A stretch of DNA of 64,000 nucleotides from an uncultured Gammaproteobacteria bacterium. Lineage in GTDB: Bacteria; Pseudomonadota; Gammaproteobacteria; PS1; Pseudothioglobaceae. A program made the position numbers and the translations under genes. Below the pieces are notes generated by a model. The model was not told the DNA's origin. It saw nothing but the letters and a program-made list of their open reading frames with translations, and ran no database searches. The stretch's first letter is position 1; every line of letters starts with the position of its first letter. The DNA lies in contig CACDVH010000008.1 in the NCBI GenBank assembly GCA_902556205.1, positions 1-64,000 on the forward strand, written 5' to 3'. Below, piece after piece: positions 17,199 through 27,460 of this stretch.

Positions 17199-18279
17199 TA
17201 TATCTAGATTTAATTACACTCCCACCAAGACATTTATTACCATGATAAAAAACTATGGACTGTCCTGGAGTTATCGCTCTTTGTAACTCTTTAAAGCAAA
17301 CCTTAATCGTTTGGCTTTCACCAACGGTTACAGTACAGTCTTGAGAGGCTTGTCGGTAACGTATTTTAGCACTACATTGAAAGGGCATTTCAGGTTCATC
17401 ATCAATCCAGTGTATATCATCAGCCACTAATGAGTTATGATAAAGCAGATGATGGTCTCCTTGAACCGCAACGATTTGATTAGATTCTGTCAGTTTGTCT
17501 GCTACAAACCAAGGCTCTTGCGAATCGCCGTGTCCTCCGCCTATTTCAAGGCCTTTTCTCTGTCCAATAGTGTAGAAAGGGAGTCCATTATGATGTTTGA
17601 TAAATGAACCATCCTGATCAATGATATCGCCTTTTTCTTTTGGTAGAAATGTCGTCAGGAATTCTGAAAAGGGCCTTTCACCTATAAAACATATACCCGT
17701 TGAGTCTTTTTTCTCTGCAGTAGCAAAGTTGTTATTTCTTGCAATATCTCGAACCTCTTGTTTATCAATTTCTCCAAGAGGAAACAGACTTTGTGACAGC
17801 TGTTCTTGATTAAGCAAATGAAGAAAGTAGCTTTGATCTTTGTTGCCATCGATACCAGCCTTAAGAAAGTATTTTCCATTTTCCTGGCTGATTCTTGCAT
17901 AGTGACCAGTTGCGATCTTAGTTGCACCAAGATCTTTGGCGTAGTCAAGGAATGCTTTAAATTTAATTCTTTGATTACATAGAACGTCAGGATTAGGAGT
18001 GCGTCCTTTCTTATGTTCATCCAGAAAATGTTCAAAAACATCTTCCCAGTATTCGTGAGAAAAATTAACAGTATGAAGTTTAATTCCAAGCTCATCCGCA
18101 ACTTGCTGTGCATCAGCTAAATCCTCAGAAGCGCTGCAATATTCATCTTCGTCATCTTCATCCCAGTTTTTCATGAATAAAGCTTCAACTTTATAGCCTT
18201 GTCTAAGAAGCAGATAGGCAGCAACTGAGGAGTCAACTCCCCCAGAGAGGCCAACTATTACTTTAGATTTACTGCTCAT
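17191..18279 (-). CDS. mnmA: tRNA-specific 2-thiouridylase
   Basis: A 362-residue enzyme that thiolates U34 in tRNAs for Glu, Gln and Lys. The PP-loop GLSGGVDSSVAAYLL binds ATP (residues 10-24). The first catalytic cysteine is in NPDVLCNQRIKF and the second in STGICFIGERPF; PYYTIGQRKGL-type sequence (FYTIGQRKGLEIG) precedes the C-terminal beta domain. It is in a coupled phoH-mnmA-hflD run with overlaps of four and eight bases. Confidence 0.98.
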   Translation of the reverse strand: MSSKSKVIVGLSGGVDSSVAAYLLLRQGYKVEALFMKNWDEDDEDEYCSASEDLADAQQVADELGIKLHTVNFSHEYWEDVFEHFLDEHKKGRTPNPDVLCNQRIKFKAFLDYAKDLGATKIATGHYARISQENGKYFLKAGIDGNKDQSYFLHLLNQEQLSQSLFPLGEIDKQEVRDIARNNNFATAEKKDSTGICFIGERPFSEFLTTFLPKEKGDIIDQDGSFIKHHNGLPFYTIGQRKGLEIGGGHGDSQEPWFVADKLTESNQIVAVQGDHHLLYHNSLVADDIHWIDDEPEMPFQCSAKIRYRQASQDCTVTVGESQTIKVCFKELQRAITPGQSIVFYHGNKCLGGSVIKSRYNE

Positions 18280-19193
18280 TTAGCTTTATCGTAAGCACTA
18301 ACAATTTTTTTAACGAGTTGATGTCTTACAACATCAGCCGCATCAAAGTTACAAAAGGCAATATGATCAATATTTTTAAGTATCTTTGCAGCATCAGTTA
18401 GCCCCGATTGACTTGGATTAGGTAAGTCAATTTGAGTAATGTCACCGGTTATTACCATTTTTGAACCAAAACCCATTCTTGTTAAAAACATCTTCATTTG
18501 TGGAATGGTTGTATTTTGAGCTTCATCAAGAATGATGTATGATTCATTAAGTGTTCTACCTCGCATAAATGCTAATGGGGCCACCTCTATCACATGTTTT
18601 TCTATTAATTTATTAACCCTTTCAAAACCAATAAATTCATAAAGAGCATCATAGATAGGTCGAAGATAAGGATCAACTTTTTCACTCAAATCTCCCGGAA
18701 GAAAGCCTAACTTTTCACCTGCTTCTACAGCTGGCCTAACCAATACTATTCTTTTCACATTTGAATTTTCAAGCGCCTCAACCGCTCTTGCAACGGCTAA
18801 GTAAGTTTTGCCTGTACCAGCTGGACCAACGGCGAAAACTGCATCATTTTCTAAAATGGCGTTGACATATTTTTGCTGGTTGCCACTTCTAATATGGATA
18901 TGTTTTTTACTGGTTTTAATTGTGATGGAGGGCGCTTCACCATTTGGACTATTGAGTGATTTAATGCATAAGTCTATATCACTAAATTCAATAGTTTTCT
19001 TGTCTGAAATTAACAAGAGGTCCTGGAGAACAGAGACAGCTTCAGCTGCATTATTTCCCTTAATATTGAAATCAGCACCTTTGTTACTAATGGTTACATC
19101 TAGATTATTTGCAATATTTTCAAGGTTTTTGTCAAGACTACCACAAATGTTTGCAAGTTGTTCTGATCGTTTAATATCTAAAGAAAATTTCAT
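18276..19193 (-). CDS. PhoH-like ATPase (PhoL/YbeZ)
   Basis: A 305-residue protein with the P-loop FAVGPAGTGKTYLAVARA, the conserved LVRPAVEAGEKLGFLPGDL, the Walker B-like ESYIILDEAQNTT, and TRMGFGSKMVITGD. PhoH-like proteins are RNA-associated ATPases, usually encoded next to the rRNA-maturation nuclease gene ybeY; ybeY is not next to it here, where mnmA follows. The N-terminal 90 residues resemble the KH-like domain of this subgroup. Probable role: RNA processing or ribosome maturation. Confidence 0.95.
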   Translation of the reverse strand: MKFSLDIKRSEQLANICGSLDKNLENIANNLDVTISNKGADFNIKGNNAAEAVSVLQDLLLISDKKTIEFSDIDLCIKSLNSPNGEAPSITIKTSKKHIHIRSGNQQKYVNAILENDAVFAVGPAGTGKTYLAVARAVEALENSNVKRIVLVRPAVEAGEKLGFLPGDLSEKVDPYLRPIYDALYEFIGFERVNKLIEKHVIEVAPLAFMRGRTLNESYIILDEAQNTTIPQMKMFLTRMGFGSKMVITGDITQIDLPNPSQSGLTDAAKILKNIDHIAFCNFDAADVVRHQLVKKIVSAYDKAK

Positions 19194-19274
19194 GAATTAT
19201 ATTTTACTGAATTAGTTTGAAAACAAATGTCAAGTTGCAAGATTTTGCATGTTAATTAATTTATCATTTAACTC

Positions 19275-20297
19275 ATGAAAAGTTTAAAAATATTCTGTAA
19301 TTTTTTGGTGCTGATTACAATTTGTTTTCCCTCAATATCCTTCGCATTGGAAACAGATTGCGTTGTGCTTGTGTATCATCGTTTCTCAGATGGAGAACCT
19401 AAATCTACGAGTACTTCGCCGCAGATTTTCAAAGAGCACTTAGCCTACTTAAAAGAAAACGAATATACAGTTCTGCCACTAAAAACGGTTATCAATAAAC
19501 TTCAATCAAAAGAAAAGTTGCCTCTTAACTGCGTCAGTTTGACTGCAGATGATGGGTTCTTGTCGATTTATAAGGAGGCTTTTCCCTTATTAACTGAGTA
19601 CCAATTCCCAATGTCTGTTTTTGTTTCAACTCATGCTATTGACAAAAATTATGAATCAATGATGACTTGGAGTCAGTTGCGAGACATGACTCCTCTGGTA
19701 GATGTATTTAATCACACCGTGAATCATCCTCATTTGGTTAATCTTCTGCCAGAAAATCTTGAGAATGAAATCCATATTGCACAAGATAGAATTTCAAAAG
19801 AATTAGGAGTGAAGGATAAATATTTAGCTTACCCCTATGGTGAATATGATGATGAGACTTATTCATTTCTTGAATCAAATGGATACATTGGATTTGGCCA
19901 ACAATCGGGTGTTGCAAGTCAGGAGAGTGATTTTTTAAATATTCCTAGATATTCTATGTCTGGCCCATACGCAAAAATGGAAAGCTTTATTCTTAAAGTT
20001 AAAACTGTGGATATGCCATTAAAGAATATTAAGCCAAAATCTATGATTATTTCAGGTGATTTCAAGCCAAGATTAGATCTAGTTTTTTCAAGACCACTAA
20101 CTCAATATGAGAGAGATAATTTTGCATGCTATGTTTCTGGACAAAATAAAGCTAAATTAGAATGGAGTGGGCTGCAATCTTTAGTTATTTCAGTGGAAGA
20201 GCCTCTTGGGGTTGGAAGGAGTCGATATAACTGTACTATGCCGTTTAAGGAAAACGGAAGATACTATTGGTTCTCAAAGTTGTGGTTGAGACTTTAA
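19275..20297 (+). CDS. Secreted polysaccharide deacetylase (NodB-type)
   Basis: A 340-residue exported protein with a signal peptide (residues 1-24, hydrophobic core [15 protein letters not shown]). The NodB catalytic domain has the catalytic base and metal aspartates in LTADDGF and the metal histidines in [19 protein letters not shown] follows. The last roughly 85 residues form a separate, mostly beta region of unknown role. These enzymes remove N- or O-acetyl groups from polysaccharides. It stands alone between divergent phoH and convergent miaB, whose 3' ends overlap by four bases, so no partner or substrate is indicated. Confidence 0.88.
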   Translation: MKSLKIFCNFLVLITICFPSISFALETDCVVLVYHRFSDGEPKSTSTSPQIFKEHLAYLKENEYTVLPLKTVINKLQSKEKLPLNCVSLTADDGFLSIYKEAFPLLTEYQFPMSVFVSTHAIDKNYESMMTWSQLRDMTPLVDVFNHTVNHPHLVNLLPENLENEIHIAQDRISKELGVKDKYLAYPYGEYDDETYSFLESNGYIGFGQQSGVASQESDFLNIPRYSMSGPYAKMESFILKVKTVDMPLKNIKPKSMIISGDFKPRLDLVFSRPLTQYERDNFACYVSGQNKAKLEWSGLQSLVISVEEPLGVGRSRYNCTMPFKENGRYYWFSKLWLRL

Positions 20298-21616
20298 ATG
20301 AGTTCGGCTTTTAAAGAGTTTGCAATACCATCTACTATTCGAACGGACACTATTTGCCCAATGAGCTCTTCATCACCCTCAAAGTGAGCAGTCCTCATAT
20401 TCTCAGTTCTTCCAGATAGAGTGTTTCCTTTTTTTGAGAAGCCCTCTACTAAAACCTTTTGAGTGCTACCTATCATAGATTTTGATATCTCTTCCGTATT
20501 ACTATTCAGCCTCTCTTGGATAATTGTAAGTCTCTTCTTTTTTGTCTCAGCACTGACGTCATCAGCAAAACTTGAGGCAATTGTGCCAGGCCTTTTAGAG
20601 TAGATAAAACTGAATGATTTATCAAACCCAATTTCATCAATCAAGTTAACGGTGTCATTAAAGTCATTTTCTGTTTCACCAGGAAAGCCAATGATGAAGT
20701 CTGAAGAAATAGAGATGTCTGGTCGAACTTGCTTCAACTTACGTATTTTAGATTTATACTCTATAGCAGTATGACCTCGTTTCATTAAGCTTAAGATTTT
20801 ATCTGAGCCAGCTTGAACTGGCAGATGGAGATGAGACACGAGCTCAGGAACCTCTGCATAAGTTTCAATCAATCTATCGCTAAACTCGACTGGGTGTGAG
20901 GTGGTAAACCTTATTCTATCAATACCCTCAATTTGAGCAATTATCGAAATTAAAAGCGCTAAATCTGCCACCTCGCCATCATCCATTAAGCCCCTATAAG
21001 AGTTAACATTTTGGCCAAGAAGATTGACCTCTTTCACTCCCTGTTCAGCTAATATTTCAACTTCACGAAATACATCAACAAATGGTCTTGAAATCTCTTC
21101 ACCTCTTGTATATGGCACTACACAAAAAGTGCAATATTTACTGCATCCCTCCATAATGGAGACAAAAGCAGATGCGCCATCACTATACGGCTCTGGCAAG
21201 TGATCAAATTTTTCAATTTCTGGAAATGATATATCAACCGTTATCTCATGATCGTTTAACGCCTCATTCAGCATATTTGGAAGACGATGAAGGGTTTGAG
21301 GTCCAAAGATCATATCAACATATGGCGCTCTCTTGAGGATGAGATCACCTTCCTGAGAGGCGACACATCCACCAACACCAATCACTAGGTTAGGATTTTT
21401 TTCTTTTAGTTTTCTCCAGCGACCCAGTTGATGAAATAACTTATCCTCAGCCTTCTCTCTAATTGAACAAGTATTAATTAACAATACATCAGCTTCATTA
21501 ATATCTTCGGTTAGATCTAGACCATGAGATGCCTTAAGGACATCACTCATCTTATTTGAATCATACTCATTCATTTGACACCCAAAGGTGCGGATGTGAA
21601 GCTTAGAGATACTCAT
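20294..21616 (-). CDS. miaB: tRNA-2-methylthio-N6-dimethylallyladenosine synthase
   Basis: A 440-residue radical-SAM methylthiotransferase. The N-terminal UPF0004 domain starts [18 protein letters not shown]; the radical-SAM cluster motif CxxxCxxC appears as [15 protein letters not shown]; a C-terminal TRAM domain holds the [13 protein letters not shown] segment. It methylthiolates i6A37 made by MiaA and consumes SAM, whose synthesis genes are in this window. The start lies directly against the stop of the MscS gene on the same strand. Confidence 0.98.
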   Translation of the reverse strand: MSISKLHIRTFGCQMNEYDSNKMSDVLKASHGLDLTEDINEADVLLINTCSIREKAEDKLFHQLGRWRKLKEKNPNLVIGVGGCVASQEGDLILKRAPYVDMIFGPQTLHRLPNMLNEALNDHEITVDISFPEIEKFDHLPEPYSDGASAFVSIMEGCSKYCTFCVVPYTRGEEISRPFVDVFREVEILAEQGVKEVNLLGQNVNSYRGLMDDGEVADLALLISIIAQIEGIDRIRFTTSHPVEFSDRLIETYAEVPELVSHLHLPVQAGSDKILSLMKRGHTAIEYKSKIRKLKQVRPDISISSDFIIGFPGETENDFNDTVNLIDEIGFDKSFSFIYSKRPGTIASSFADDVSAETKKKRLTIIQERLNSNTEEISKSMIGSTQKVLVEGFSKKGNTLSGRTENMRTAHFEGDEELIGQIVSVRIVDGIANSLKAELI

Positions 21617-22651
21617 TTAGGATTTTTGAATATGTAAAGTCTGGGTTGGGTATGCAATCTCAGCACCATGATCTGCTATGATTTGGGCTATATCGAGAAG
21701 TAATTTGCCTTTGAACTTCTTAAACTCTCCTGCATCTGTAAGTGAACTAAATGCCCAAATAACAAAATCTAGTGATGAGGCATTAAACAAGTCAAAATTA
21801 ACCCTACAAGGCTGGTCAGTGTCTATATGCTCACTCTTAGCTAGGAGTTCTTCGACTTTTTCTAAAATGCTTTCCATTTGCGCAATGTCGTCATAGCGTA
21901 TACCAATCACTTCATGGATTTGCCTATTTGTCATTCTTGATGGAGTTTCTATTGGGATGGTTGCAAAGATAGAATTTGGAACATAAACCGGATTCTTATT
22001 AAAAGTTCTAAGTCGAGTCATCCTCCAGCCAATTTTTTCTACAACGCCTTCAATACTTTTATCAGTTGTTCTAATCCAGTCTCCAGTCGAAAATGGTTTA
22101 TCCATTTGAATCATAAGGCCGCCGAATACATTAGCAAGCATGTCCTTTGCAGCAAAACCAACGACGATACCACCCACACCTCCGAGGGTTAAGATAGACG
22201 AAACAGCGTAACCATAAAATTGAGCTACTCCAAGAATGATAGCAAACACAAAGAGAATTTTTACGAGACGTGTAAAAAGCCTTATTGAGTCTTTGTCAAC
22301 ACTTCCCTCGCCTTCTAACAAGAAACTCTCAACACTTGAAATTAACCTCAAGATTCCCCAAGTTAAAATAAATACTGGAGCAATTGCAATATAGCCAACA
22401 ATATCATTTAAGGATTGAATTTCAGATGTCAACTCTTTCAGAGAAAAATAGAGCCATCCATACCAAATTAAAAGTTTAAGAGGCGCAGATATGGCTCTAA
22501 TTAAATAATCATCTATTTGAGTTTTAGTGCTTCCAGAGTGCTTAGTAATCTGCTTTAAAATTTTACCCAGAACGTAATGAGTAATAATTGTGATGACCAG
22601 AAGTACAGCAATCGTTTGAAGAGGGCTTATGTTGTGGATAAAATCATTCAT
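21617..22651 (-). CDS. MscS-family mechanosensitive channel
   Basis: A 344-residue membrane protein. Four or so N-terminal helices precede the pore-lining glycine/alanine-rich TM3 (GGVGGIVVGFAAKDMLANVFGG), followed by the beta domain (MDKPFSTGDWIRTTDKSIEGVVEKIGWRMTRLRTF) and an alpha/beta C-terminal region. These channels release solutes upon osmotic downshock. It shares one base with the NlpD-like gene (stop/start contact) and is adjacent to miaB; this slot follows yqaA-nlpD where many relatives carry rpoS. Confidence 0.93.
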   Translation of the reverse strand: MNDFIHNISPLQTIAVLLVITIITHYVLGKILKQITKHSGSTKTQIDDYLIRAISAPLKLLIWYGWLYFSLKELTSEIQSLNDIVGYIAIAPVFILTWGILRLISSVESFLLEGEGSVDKDSIRLFTRLVKILFVFAIILGVAQFYGYAVSSILTLGGVGGIVVGFAAKDMLANVFGGLMIQMDKPFSTGDWIRTTDKSIEGVVEKIGWRMTRLRTFNKNPVYVPNSIFATIPIETPSRMTNRQIHEVIGIRYDDIAQMESILEKVEELLAKSEHIDTDQPCRVNFDLFNASSLDFVIWAFSSLTDAGEFKKFKGKLLLDIAQIIADHGAEIAYPTQTLHIQKS

Positions 22652-23148
22652 TAGAGGTATTTTAATGGATTAATGGGTTCCTCATATTTTTTCATTTCGA
22701 AATAAAAAGGTTTGTCACCAGTTAGTGCAATTAACTGACCCTTTTCAATGGAGTCACCTTCGCTGACCAGTAACTCTTGATTTTGATTGTAAATACTATA
22801 GAAACCATAGGCATGTTTAATGATAATCATTTTTCCATAGCTAGCCATTCTGTCCCCGCTATAAACGACTTCACCTTTTCTTACAGATCTAACTTCTTGG
22901 CCTGGTGCATTATCAAAAGTTAATCCGTAATGACCCTCATTTTCAGAATAATTTTTTTGAATTGGAGAGTCTACAGGGAGTGCCCAATTCTTTTTGACAT
23001 TTGTTTTTTTGGATTGAGTTTTGCTGACTTGGCTGGAAGATTCAACCATATTGAAAGACTTTTCTTCAACAATTACCTGTCCAGGCTGGTTAGTTAGACA
23101 GCCTGAAAGGCCAATAAAAACAACCAGTGTTATTAATTTAGTGTCCAT
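22651..23148 (-). CDS. nlpD: NlpD-like LytM-domain lipoprotein with degenerate active site
   Basis: Start chosen at the second ATG (23148), which places a signal peptide and the lipobox LSGC at the right distance; 165 residues. The C-terminal LytM/M23 domain aligns with NlpD (GEVVYSGDRMASYGKMIIIKHAYGFYSIYN), but zinc ligands are missing: the usual YAH is YNQ and the usual HFE is YFE. It is therefore probably an amidase activator, as E. coli NlpD is for AmiC, not a peptidase. There is no LysM domain, making it much shorter than E. coli NlpD. It follows yqaA with a short overlap. Confidence 0.88.
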   Translation of the reverse strand: MDTKLITLVVFIGLSGCLTNQPGQVIVEEKSFNMVESSSQVSKTQSKKTNVKKNWALPVDSPIQKNYSENEGHYGLTFDNAPGQEVRSVRKGEVVYSGDRMASYGKMIIIKHAYGFYSIYNQNQELLVSEGDSIEKGQLIALTGDKPFYFEMKKYEEPINPLKYL

Positions 23149-23716
23149 ACCATAAAAATAAAGCAATCGCTATAATTAGAAGATATCCAAGCCAATCAAT
23201 GTATTTATTTAACCATGCGTCAGCCATTTTTCCAAACTTTCTGACAATAAAAGATATTAAAAAATATCTAGAGCCCCTAGCAATTAATGAAAAAACAATA
23301 AATGGGAACAAAGACATTGACATCATTCCGGCAGAAATTGTAAAAAGTTTGTATGGAATCGGGCTAAAGCCAGCAATTAAGATGATATAGATGCCGTAAG
23401 TTTGAAAGTAGATTTGTGCAGTTTCAAATTTTGCTTCATAGCCTAAGTTAATCAGTAATGGCATTATAAAGTTTTCTGCTTGAACTCCAATGTAGTAACC
23501 TAGAATTGCTCCAAGAACTGATGCGACAGTACAAATTGCAGCAAAATAGAAGGCTTTTGATCTGTTTCTTAAGGACATTGATGCCAATAACAAGTCCTGA
23601 AGAGGAAGAGGAATAATGACTGATTCAAAAAAACTTATGACTGAAAGCCAAAGAATGGCAAATCGGCTTGAAGACCAATCTAAAATCTTGTTATAAATTG
23701 AGTGAAAAGGCCTCAT
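23138..23716 (-). CDS. yqaA: YqaA/DedA-family inner membrane protein
   Basis: A 192-residue membrane protein of the SNARE-associated/DedA (VTT) superfamily. It shows the early FESVIIPLPLQDLLLASM segment, the glycine-rich ASVLGAILGYYIGVQAE and the AGFSPIPYKLFTISAG motif with the conserved arginine-free proline turn. DedA-type proteins are linked to lipid scrambling and membrane homeostasis. The yqaA-nlpD adjacency is conserved in several Gammaproteobacteria. Confidence 0.92.
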   Translation of the reverse strand: MRPFHSIYNKILDWSSSRFAILWLSVISFFESVIIPLPLQDLLLASMSLRNRSKAFYFAAICTVASVLGAILGYYIGVQAENFIMPLLINLGYEAKFETAQIYFQTYGIYIILIAGFSPIPYKLFTISAGMMSMSLFPFIVFSLIARGSRYFLISFIVRKFGKMADAWLNKYIDWLGYLLIIAIALFLWYGH

Positions 23717-23731
23717 TGCGAGCTTATTGGG

Positions 23732-24628
23732 CTATTTTTTCAACATGGGGAAGCCTAGTCGCTCCCTAGACTCATAGTAGGCTTGTGCTACTTTTTGACT
23801 CATTGACCTAACCCTACGAATAAATCTCGCTCTATCAGTTACACTGATTGCTTTCCTAGCATCAAGGAGATTAAAAATATGTGAAGCTTTCATAGTTTGT
23901 TCGTAAGCAGGAAAGGGGAGGTTTTCTTCAATAAGTTTTGAGTTCATTGACTCAGCTTCATCAAATTGCCTGAACAGAACAGCTGTATCTGCAATTTCAA
24001 AGTTATATTTGGATTGCTCAACTTCATTTTGGTGATACACATCCCCATAAGTTAGGCCATCGGTCCAAACAAGATCATAAACGCTATCAGCCCCTTGAAG
24101 GTACATTGCCAGTCTTTCAAGGCCGTAGGTCAGCTCACCGGAGACTGGTTTACATGTTAGCCCGCCAACTTGCTGGAAATAAGTGAATTGACTAACTTCC
24201 ATTCCATTTAACCAGACTTCCCATCCAAGACCCCAGGCTCCCAAAGTGGGTGATTCCCAGTTATCTTCAACAAATCTCACATCATGCATTTTTAAATCAA
24301 TGCCAATAGCAGCTAATGAGTCAAGATAAAGATCTTGAATATTGCTTGGTGAAGGTTTCAATAAAACTTGAAATTGATAATAGTGCTGAAGACGGTTAGG
24401 ATTTTCGCCATAACGACCGTCTCCTGGTCTTCTGGAGGGCTGAACATAGGCTGCTTTCCAAGGCTCTGGTCCAATTGACCTAATAAACGTGGCCGGATGA
24501 AAGGTGCCAGCACCGACCTCCATATCGAATGGCTGAATAATAGCACACCCTTTCTCTGCCCAGAAACTTTGTAATTTAAGGATTAAGTTTTGAAATGATT
24601 TGGTTGTATCGAGCTCTAAATTAGACAT
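23732..24628 (-). CDS. glyQ: Glycyl-tRNA synthetase alpha subunit
   Basis: A 298-residue class II synthetase catalytic subunit. The start [40 protein letters not shown] and the [28 protein letters not shown] motif are diagnostic of bacterial GlyQ. The partner beta subunit glyS is at 37507-39540 on the other strand, not adjacent as in most bacteria. It lies between the ahcY terminator and yqaA. Confidence 0.99.
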   Translation of the reverse strand: MSNLELDTTKSFQNLILKLQSFWAEKGCAIIQPFDMEVGAGTFHPATFIRSIGPEPWKAAYVQPSRRPGDGRYGENPNRLQHYYQFQVLLKPSPSNIQDLYLDSLAAIGIDLKMHDVRFVEDNWESPTLGAWGLGWEVWLNGMEVSQFTYFQQVGGLTCKPVSGELTYGLERLAMYLQGADSVYDLVWTDGLTYGDVYHQNEVEQSKYNFEIADTAVLFRQFDEAESMNSKLIEENLPFPAYEQTMKASHIFNLLDARKAISVTDRARFIRRVRSMSQKVAQAYYESRERLGFPMLKK

Positions 24629-24710
24629 TTAATTCGAACTAAAAAATAATAAAAATTTTACCCCACCAACTTGCTCTGGGGCTGACATTTAAAATATACC
24701 GGGAAAGAGA

Positions 24711-24744
24711 TAAAAAAAATGCGGGAAAAGTTCCCGCATTTTAG
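24711..24744 (-). terminator. Intrinsic terminator after ahcY
   Basis: A nine-base perfect stem ATGCGGGAA / TTCCCGCAT with a three-base loop, followed on the minus strand by a run of eight Ts. It lies directly after the ahcY stop (24761) and before glyQ, so it closes the ahcY transcript. Confidence 0.95.
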
Positions 24745-24760
24745 AAACACTTTAAGAAAC

Positions 24761-26188
24761 CTAGTATTTATAAGCCTCTGGCTTGAATGGACCCTCTTTT
24801 GGAGTATTAATATATTTAGCTTGCTCGTCAGTCATTACAGTTAAAACACCGCCGAAACCTCCAACCATACCTGCTGCTACCTCTTCATCGAGTTTCTTAG
24901 GAAGAAGTTCGACAGTGACATTGGCTGCCTTTTGATCTTTTGGCAAGTCTGCAAATTTCTTTTCAAAAAGGTGCATCTGAGCGAGCACTTGATTAGCAAA
25001 AGACCCATCCATGATTCTAGATGGATGTCCAGTTGCATTGCCTAAGTTTACTAATCTTCCTTCTGAGAGAAGAATTAAGTAATCATTATTATCATTTGAG
25101 CGATATATGCGATGGACTTGAGGTTTTACCTCGTCCCATTTCCAATTATCACGCATATATAGTGTGTCAATCTCATTATCAAAGTGACCAATATTGCATA
25201 CCACAGAGCCTGCTTTGAGGCATTGAAGCATAGCTGCATCACAAACATTGGTGTTGCCAGTTGTTGTGACAATTAAATCAGTAGTAGCTAGCAGCTCTTT
25301 ATTAATGCAATCCAGAGTACCCGTATTGATACCATTAATATAAGGTGAAACTACTTCAAAGCCATCCATACAGGCTTGAAAAGCACAAATTGGGTCTACT
25401 TCAGAAATCTTCACAATCATGCCTTCTTGGCGAAGTGACATTGCTGAACCTTTACCAACATCTCCGTAACCAATAAGCAGTGCTTTCTTTCCAGACATCA
25501 GCATATCAGTTCCACGTTTAATGGCATCATTTAGAGAGTGACGACACCCATATTTATTATCATTCTTTGCTTTAGTGACAGCATCATTAACATTGATTGC
25601 AGGAACTTTAAGCTCCCCACTTTCAATCATTTCTAACAGACGGTGAACGCCAGTTGTTGTCTCTTCACTTATTCCATGAATCTTATCAAGCATTTCAGGA
25701 TACTTGTCATGAACCATGCCAGTTAAATCACCGCCATCATCAAGAATCATATTGGCATCCCACGGCTTACCATCGTGAAGAATAGTTTGTTCAATACACC
25801 ACAAAAACTCCTCTTCAGTTTCACCTTTCCAGGCAAAAACAGGGATATTTCTAGCGGCCATAGCAGAAGCTGCATGATCCTGAGTTGAAAAAATATTGCA
25901 CGATGACCAGCGTATCTCTGCGCCGAGATCAATCAATGTTTCCATAAGGACAGCCGTTTGAATTGTCATATGAATACAGCCCATAATCTTTGCACCTTTT
26001 AGTGGCTGCTCTTTGCTGTACTTTTCTCTGAGTGCCATTAGGGCTGGCATTTCAGATTCGGCTAGCTCAATTTCCTTGCGCCCAAAGTTAGCAAGGTTTA
26101 TATCAGCCACCTTAAAATCATTGCTTAAGCTGTCTAAGTCAAGATCTGAAACTTTAAAATCTGCACTATTAACTGTTGAATTGCTCAT
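24761..26188 (-). CDS. ahcY: S-adenosylhomocysteinase
   Basis: A 475-residue enzyme hydrolysing S-adenosylhomocysteine to adenosine and homocysteine, relieving product inhibition of methyltransferases. Substrate motifs [14 protein letters not shown]-type ([14 protein letters not shown]) and [13 protein letters not shown] are present; the NAD-binding loop is [14 protein letters not shown]; the C-terminus ends in the conserved PFKPEAYKY with lysine and tyrosine contacting NAD. The roughly 40-residue insert of proteobacterial forms is included. A SAH riboswitch and its own promoter lie directly upstream, with ribosome site AAGGAAA. Confidence 0.99.
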   Translation of the reverse strand: MSNSTVNSADFKVSDLDLDSLSNDFKVADINLANFGRKEIELAESEMPALMALREKYSKEQPLKGAKIMGCIHMTIQTAVLMETLIDLGAEIRWSSCNIFSTQDHAASAMAARNIPVFAWKGETEEEFLWCIEQTILHDGKPWDANMILDDGGDLTGMVHDKYPEMLDKIHGISEETTTGVHRLLEMIESGELKVPAINVNDAVTKAKNDNKYGCRHSLNDAIKRGTDMLMSGKKALLIGYGDVGKGSAMSLRQEGMIVKISEVDPICAFQACMDGFEVVSPYINGINTGTLDCINKELLATTDLIVTTTGNTNVCDAAMLQCLKAGSVVCNIGHFDNEIDTLYMRDNWKWDEVKPQVHRIYRSNDNNDYLILLSEGRLVNLGNATGHPSRIMDGSFANQVLAQMHLFEKKFADLPKDQKAANVTVELLPKKLDEEVAAGMVGGFGGVLTVMTDEQAKYINTPKEGPFKPEAYKY

Positions 26189-26215
26189 TTAATTTCCTTG
26201 TTAGTTGAAAAAAAA

Positions 26216-26276
26216 TGAGCGTCGTTTTGATTACCAAGCCTGATTGAGAATTTTTCTCATTGCAACGCTCCTTGGC
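26216..26276 (-). promoter_or_regulatory. SAH riboswitch in the ahcY leader
   Basis: On the minus strand the RNA has the conserved core AGGAGCGUUGCAA, then CAGGCUUGG, then ACGACGCUCA. P1 is formed by GCCAAG with CUUGG, and GAGCGU pairs with ACGCUC to close the pseudoknot. These are the key parts of the ahcY-type SAH riboswitch, which turns expression on when S-adenosylhomocysteine accumulates. It starts within a few bases of the start predicted from the upstream TATAAT and ends about 27 bases before the ahcY ATG. Confidence 0.95.
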
Positions 26277-26285
26277 AGGATATTG

Positions 26286-26291
26286 ATTATA
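26286..26291 (-). promoter_or_regulatory. ahcY promoter -10 element
   Basis: Perfect TATAAT on the minus strand (26291-26286) after a T-rich tract; the -35 is weak (TTTCTT, 16-base spacing). The predicted start near 26279 coincides with the first bases of the SAH riboswitch. ahcY therefore has its own promoter downstream of metK. Confidence 0.65.
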
Positions 26292-26313
26292 CCAAAAACA
26301 AAAATAAAAGAAA

Positions 26314-27447
26314 CTATTTTAGAAGTTCAGCTCTATTTGTCTTTTCCCAGCTTATTGACTCCTCAGTCCGCCCAAAGTGACCATAGCTAGCTGTTTGCTG
26401 ATAAATAGGTCGCTTCAGATCCAACATTGCAATTAGACCTTTTGGACGAAGATCAAAATGTTCTCTGATTAAAGTTACAATTTCATGGTTAGGTATCTCG
26501 CCTGTGCCAAAAGTGTCAACACTGATACTAGTAGGTTCTGCAACACCAATCGCATAAGAAACTTGAATTTCACAACGCTTAGCAATGCCAGCAGCAACAA
26601 TATTTTTTGCAACATATCGAGTTGCATATGCAGCACTTCGATCCACTTTTGAAGGGTCTTTTCCTGAGAATGCCCCGCCACCGTGTCTTGCCATACCTCC
26701 ATATGTGTCTACAATAATTTTTCTACCAGTAAGTCCAGCATCACCTACAGGACCACCAATTTCAAAATTACCAGTTGGATTGATATGATATTGAGTGTCT
26801 TTTGTAAGCCACTTTTCTGGAAGAATGGGTTTAATAATATTTTCTAAAACACTTTCTCGAAGATCTTTCAATGAAATATCACCATCATGCTGAGTTGATA
26901 AAACAACAGCATCAATTCCAACAATTTGATTTCCTTCGTAAATGCAGGAGACTTGAGATTTTGCATCTGGACGTAGCCATGGTATTGAGCCATTTAACAT
27001 CAAATCAGCTTGTTGTCTTACCAGTTGATGAGATAGCATTATTGGAGCTGGCATAAGCTCTTCAGTTGAATTTTCAGCATAGCCAAACATAAGGCCCTGA
27101 TCTCCAGCACCTTGTTCATGATTTTCACTTTCTGTGACTCCCATTGAAATATCTTGTGATTGTCTTCCAAGGAGGTTGGTTATTGAGCAGGTTGCACCGT
27201 TAAAACCATACTCTTCTTTGTCATATCCAATTCCAAGAATAGTTTTCCTGACAATAGCTTCATAATCAATTTGAGCCGCGGTAGTTATTTCTCCTGCTAG
27301 GACAACTTGATTATCTTTAACTAGGGTCTCAACTGCAACCCTCGAATTTGGGTCTTGTTCAAGCGCTGCATCAAGAATGGCATCAGAAATTTGGTCACAA
27401 ACTTTATCGGGGTGTCCTGCAGAGACAGATTCAGAGGTAAAAATCAT
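26314..27447 (-). CDS. metK: S-adenosylmethionine synthetase
   Basis: A 377-residue enzyme making SAM from methionine and ATP. The N-terminal [15 protein letters not shown] carries the ATP-binding GHPDK motif; [12 protein letters not shown] is the second signature and [19 protein letters not shown] the third. It is the first gene of a metK-ahcY pair covering two steps of the activated methyl cycle. A SAM-II-like riboswitch and an attenuator-like hairpin fill the 149-base gap upstream. Ribosome site AAAGGA precedes the ATG. Confidence 0.99.
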   Translation of the reverse strand: MIFTSESVSAGHPDKVCDQISDAILDAALEQDPNSRVAVETLVKDNQVVLAGEITTAAQIDYEAIVRKTILGIGYDKEEYGFNGATCSITNLLGRQSQDISMGVTESENHEQGAGDQGLMFGYAENSTEELMPAPIMLSHQLVRQQADLMLNGSIPWLRPDAKSQVSCIYEGNQIVGIDAVVLSTQHDGDISLKDLRESVLENIIKPILPEKWLTKDTQYHINPTGNFEIGGPVGDAGLTGRKIIVDTYGGMARHGGGAFSGKDPSKVDRSAAYATRYVAKNIVAAGIAKRCEIQVSYAIGVAEPTSISVDTFGTGEIPNHEIVTLIREHFDLRPKGLIAMLDLKRPIYQQTASYGHFGRTEESISWEKTNRAELLK

Positions 27448-27460
27448 AAAAATCCTTTTT

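Noticed and set aside
22651-23166. Active M23 endopeptidase
   Set aside because: Zinc-binding histidines of the YAH and HFE motifs are replaced; NlpD-like activator is the better call.
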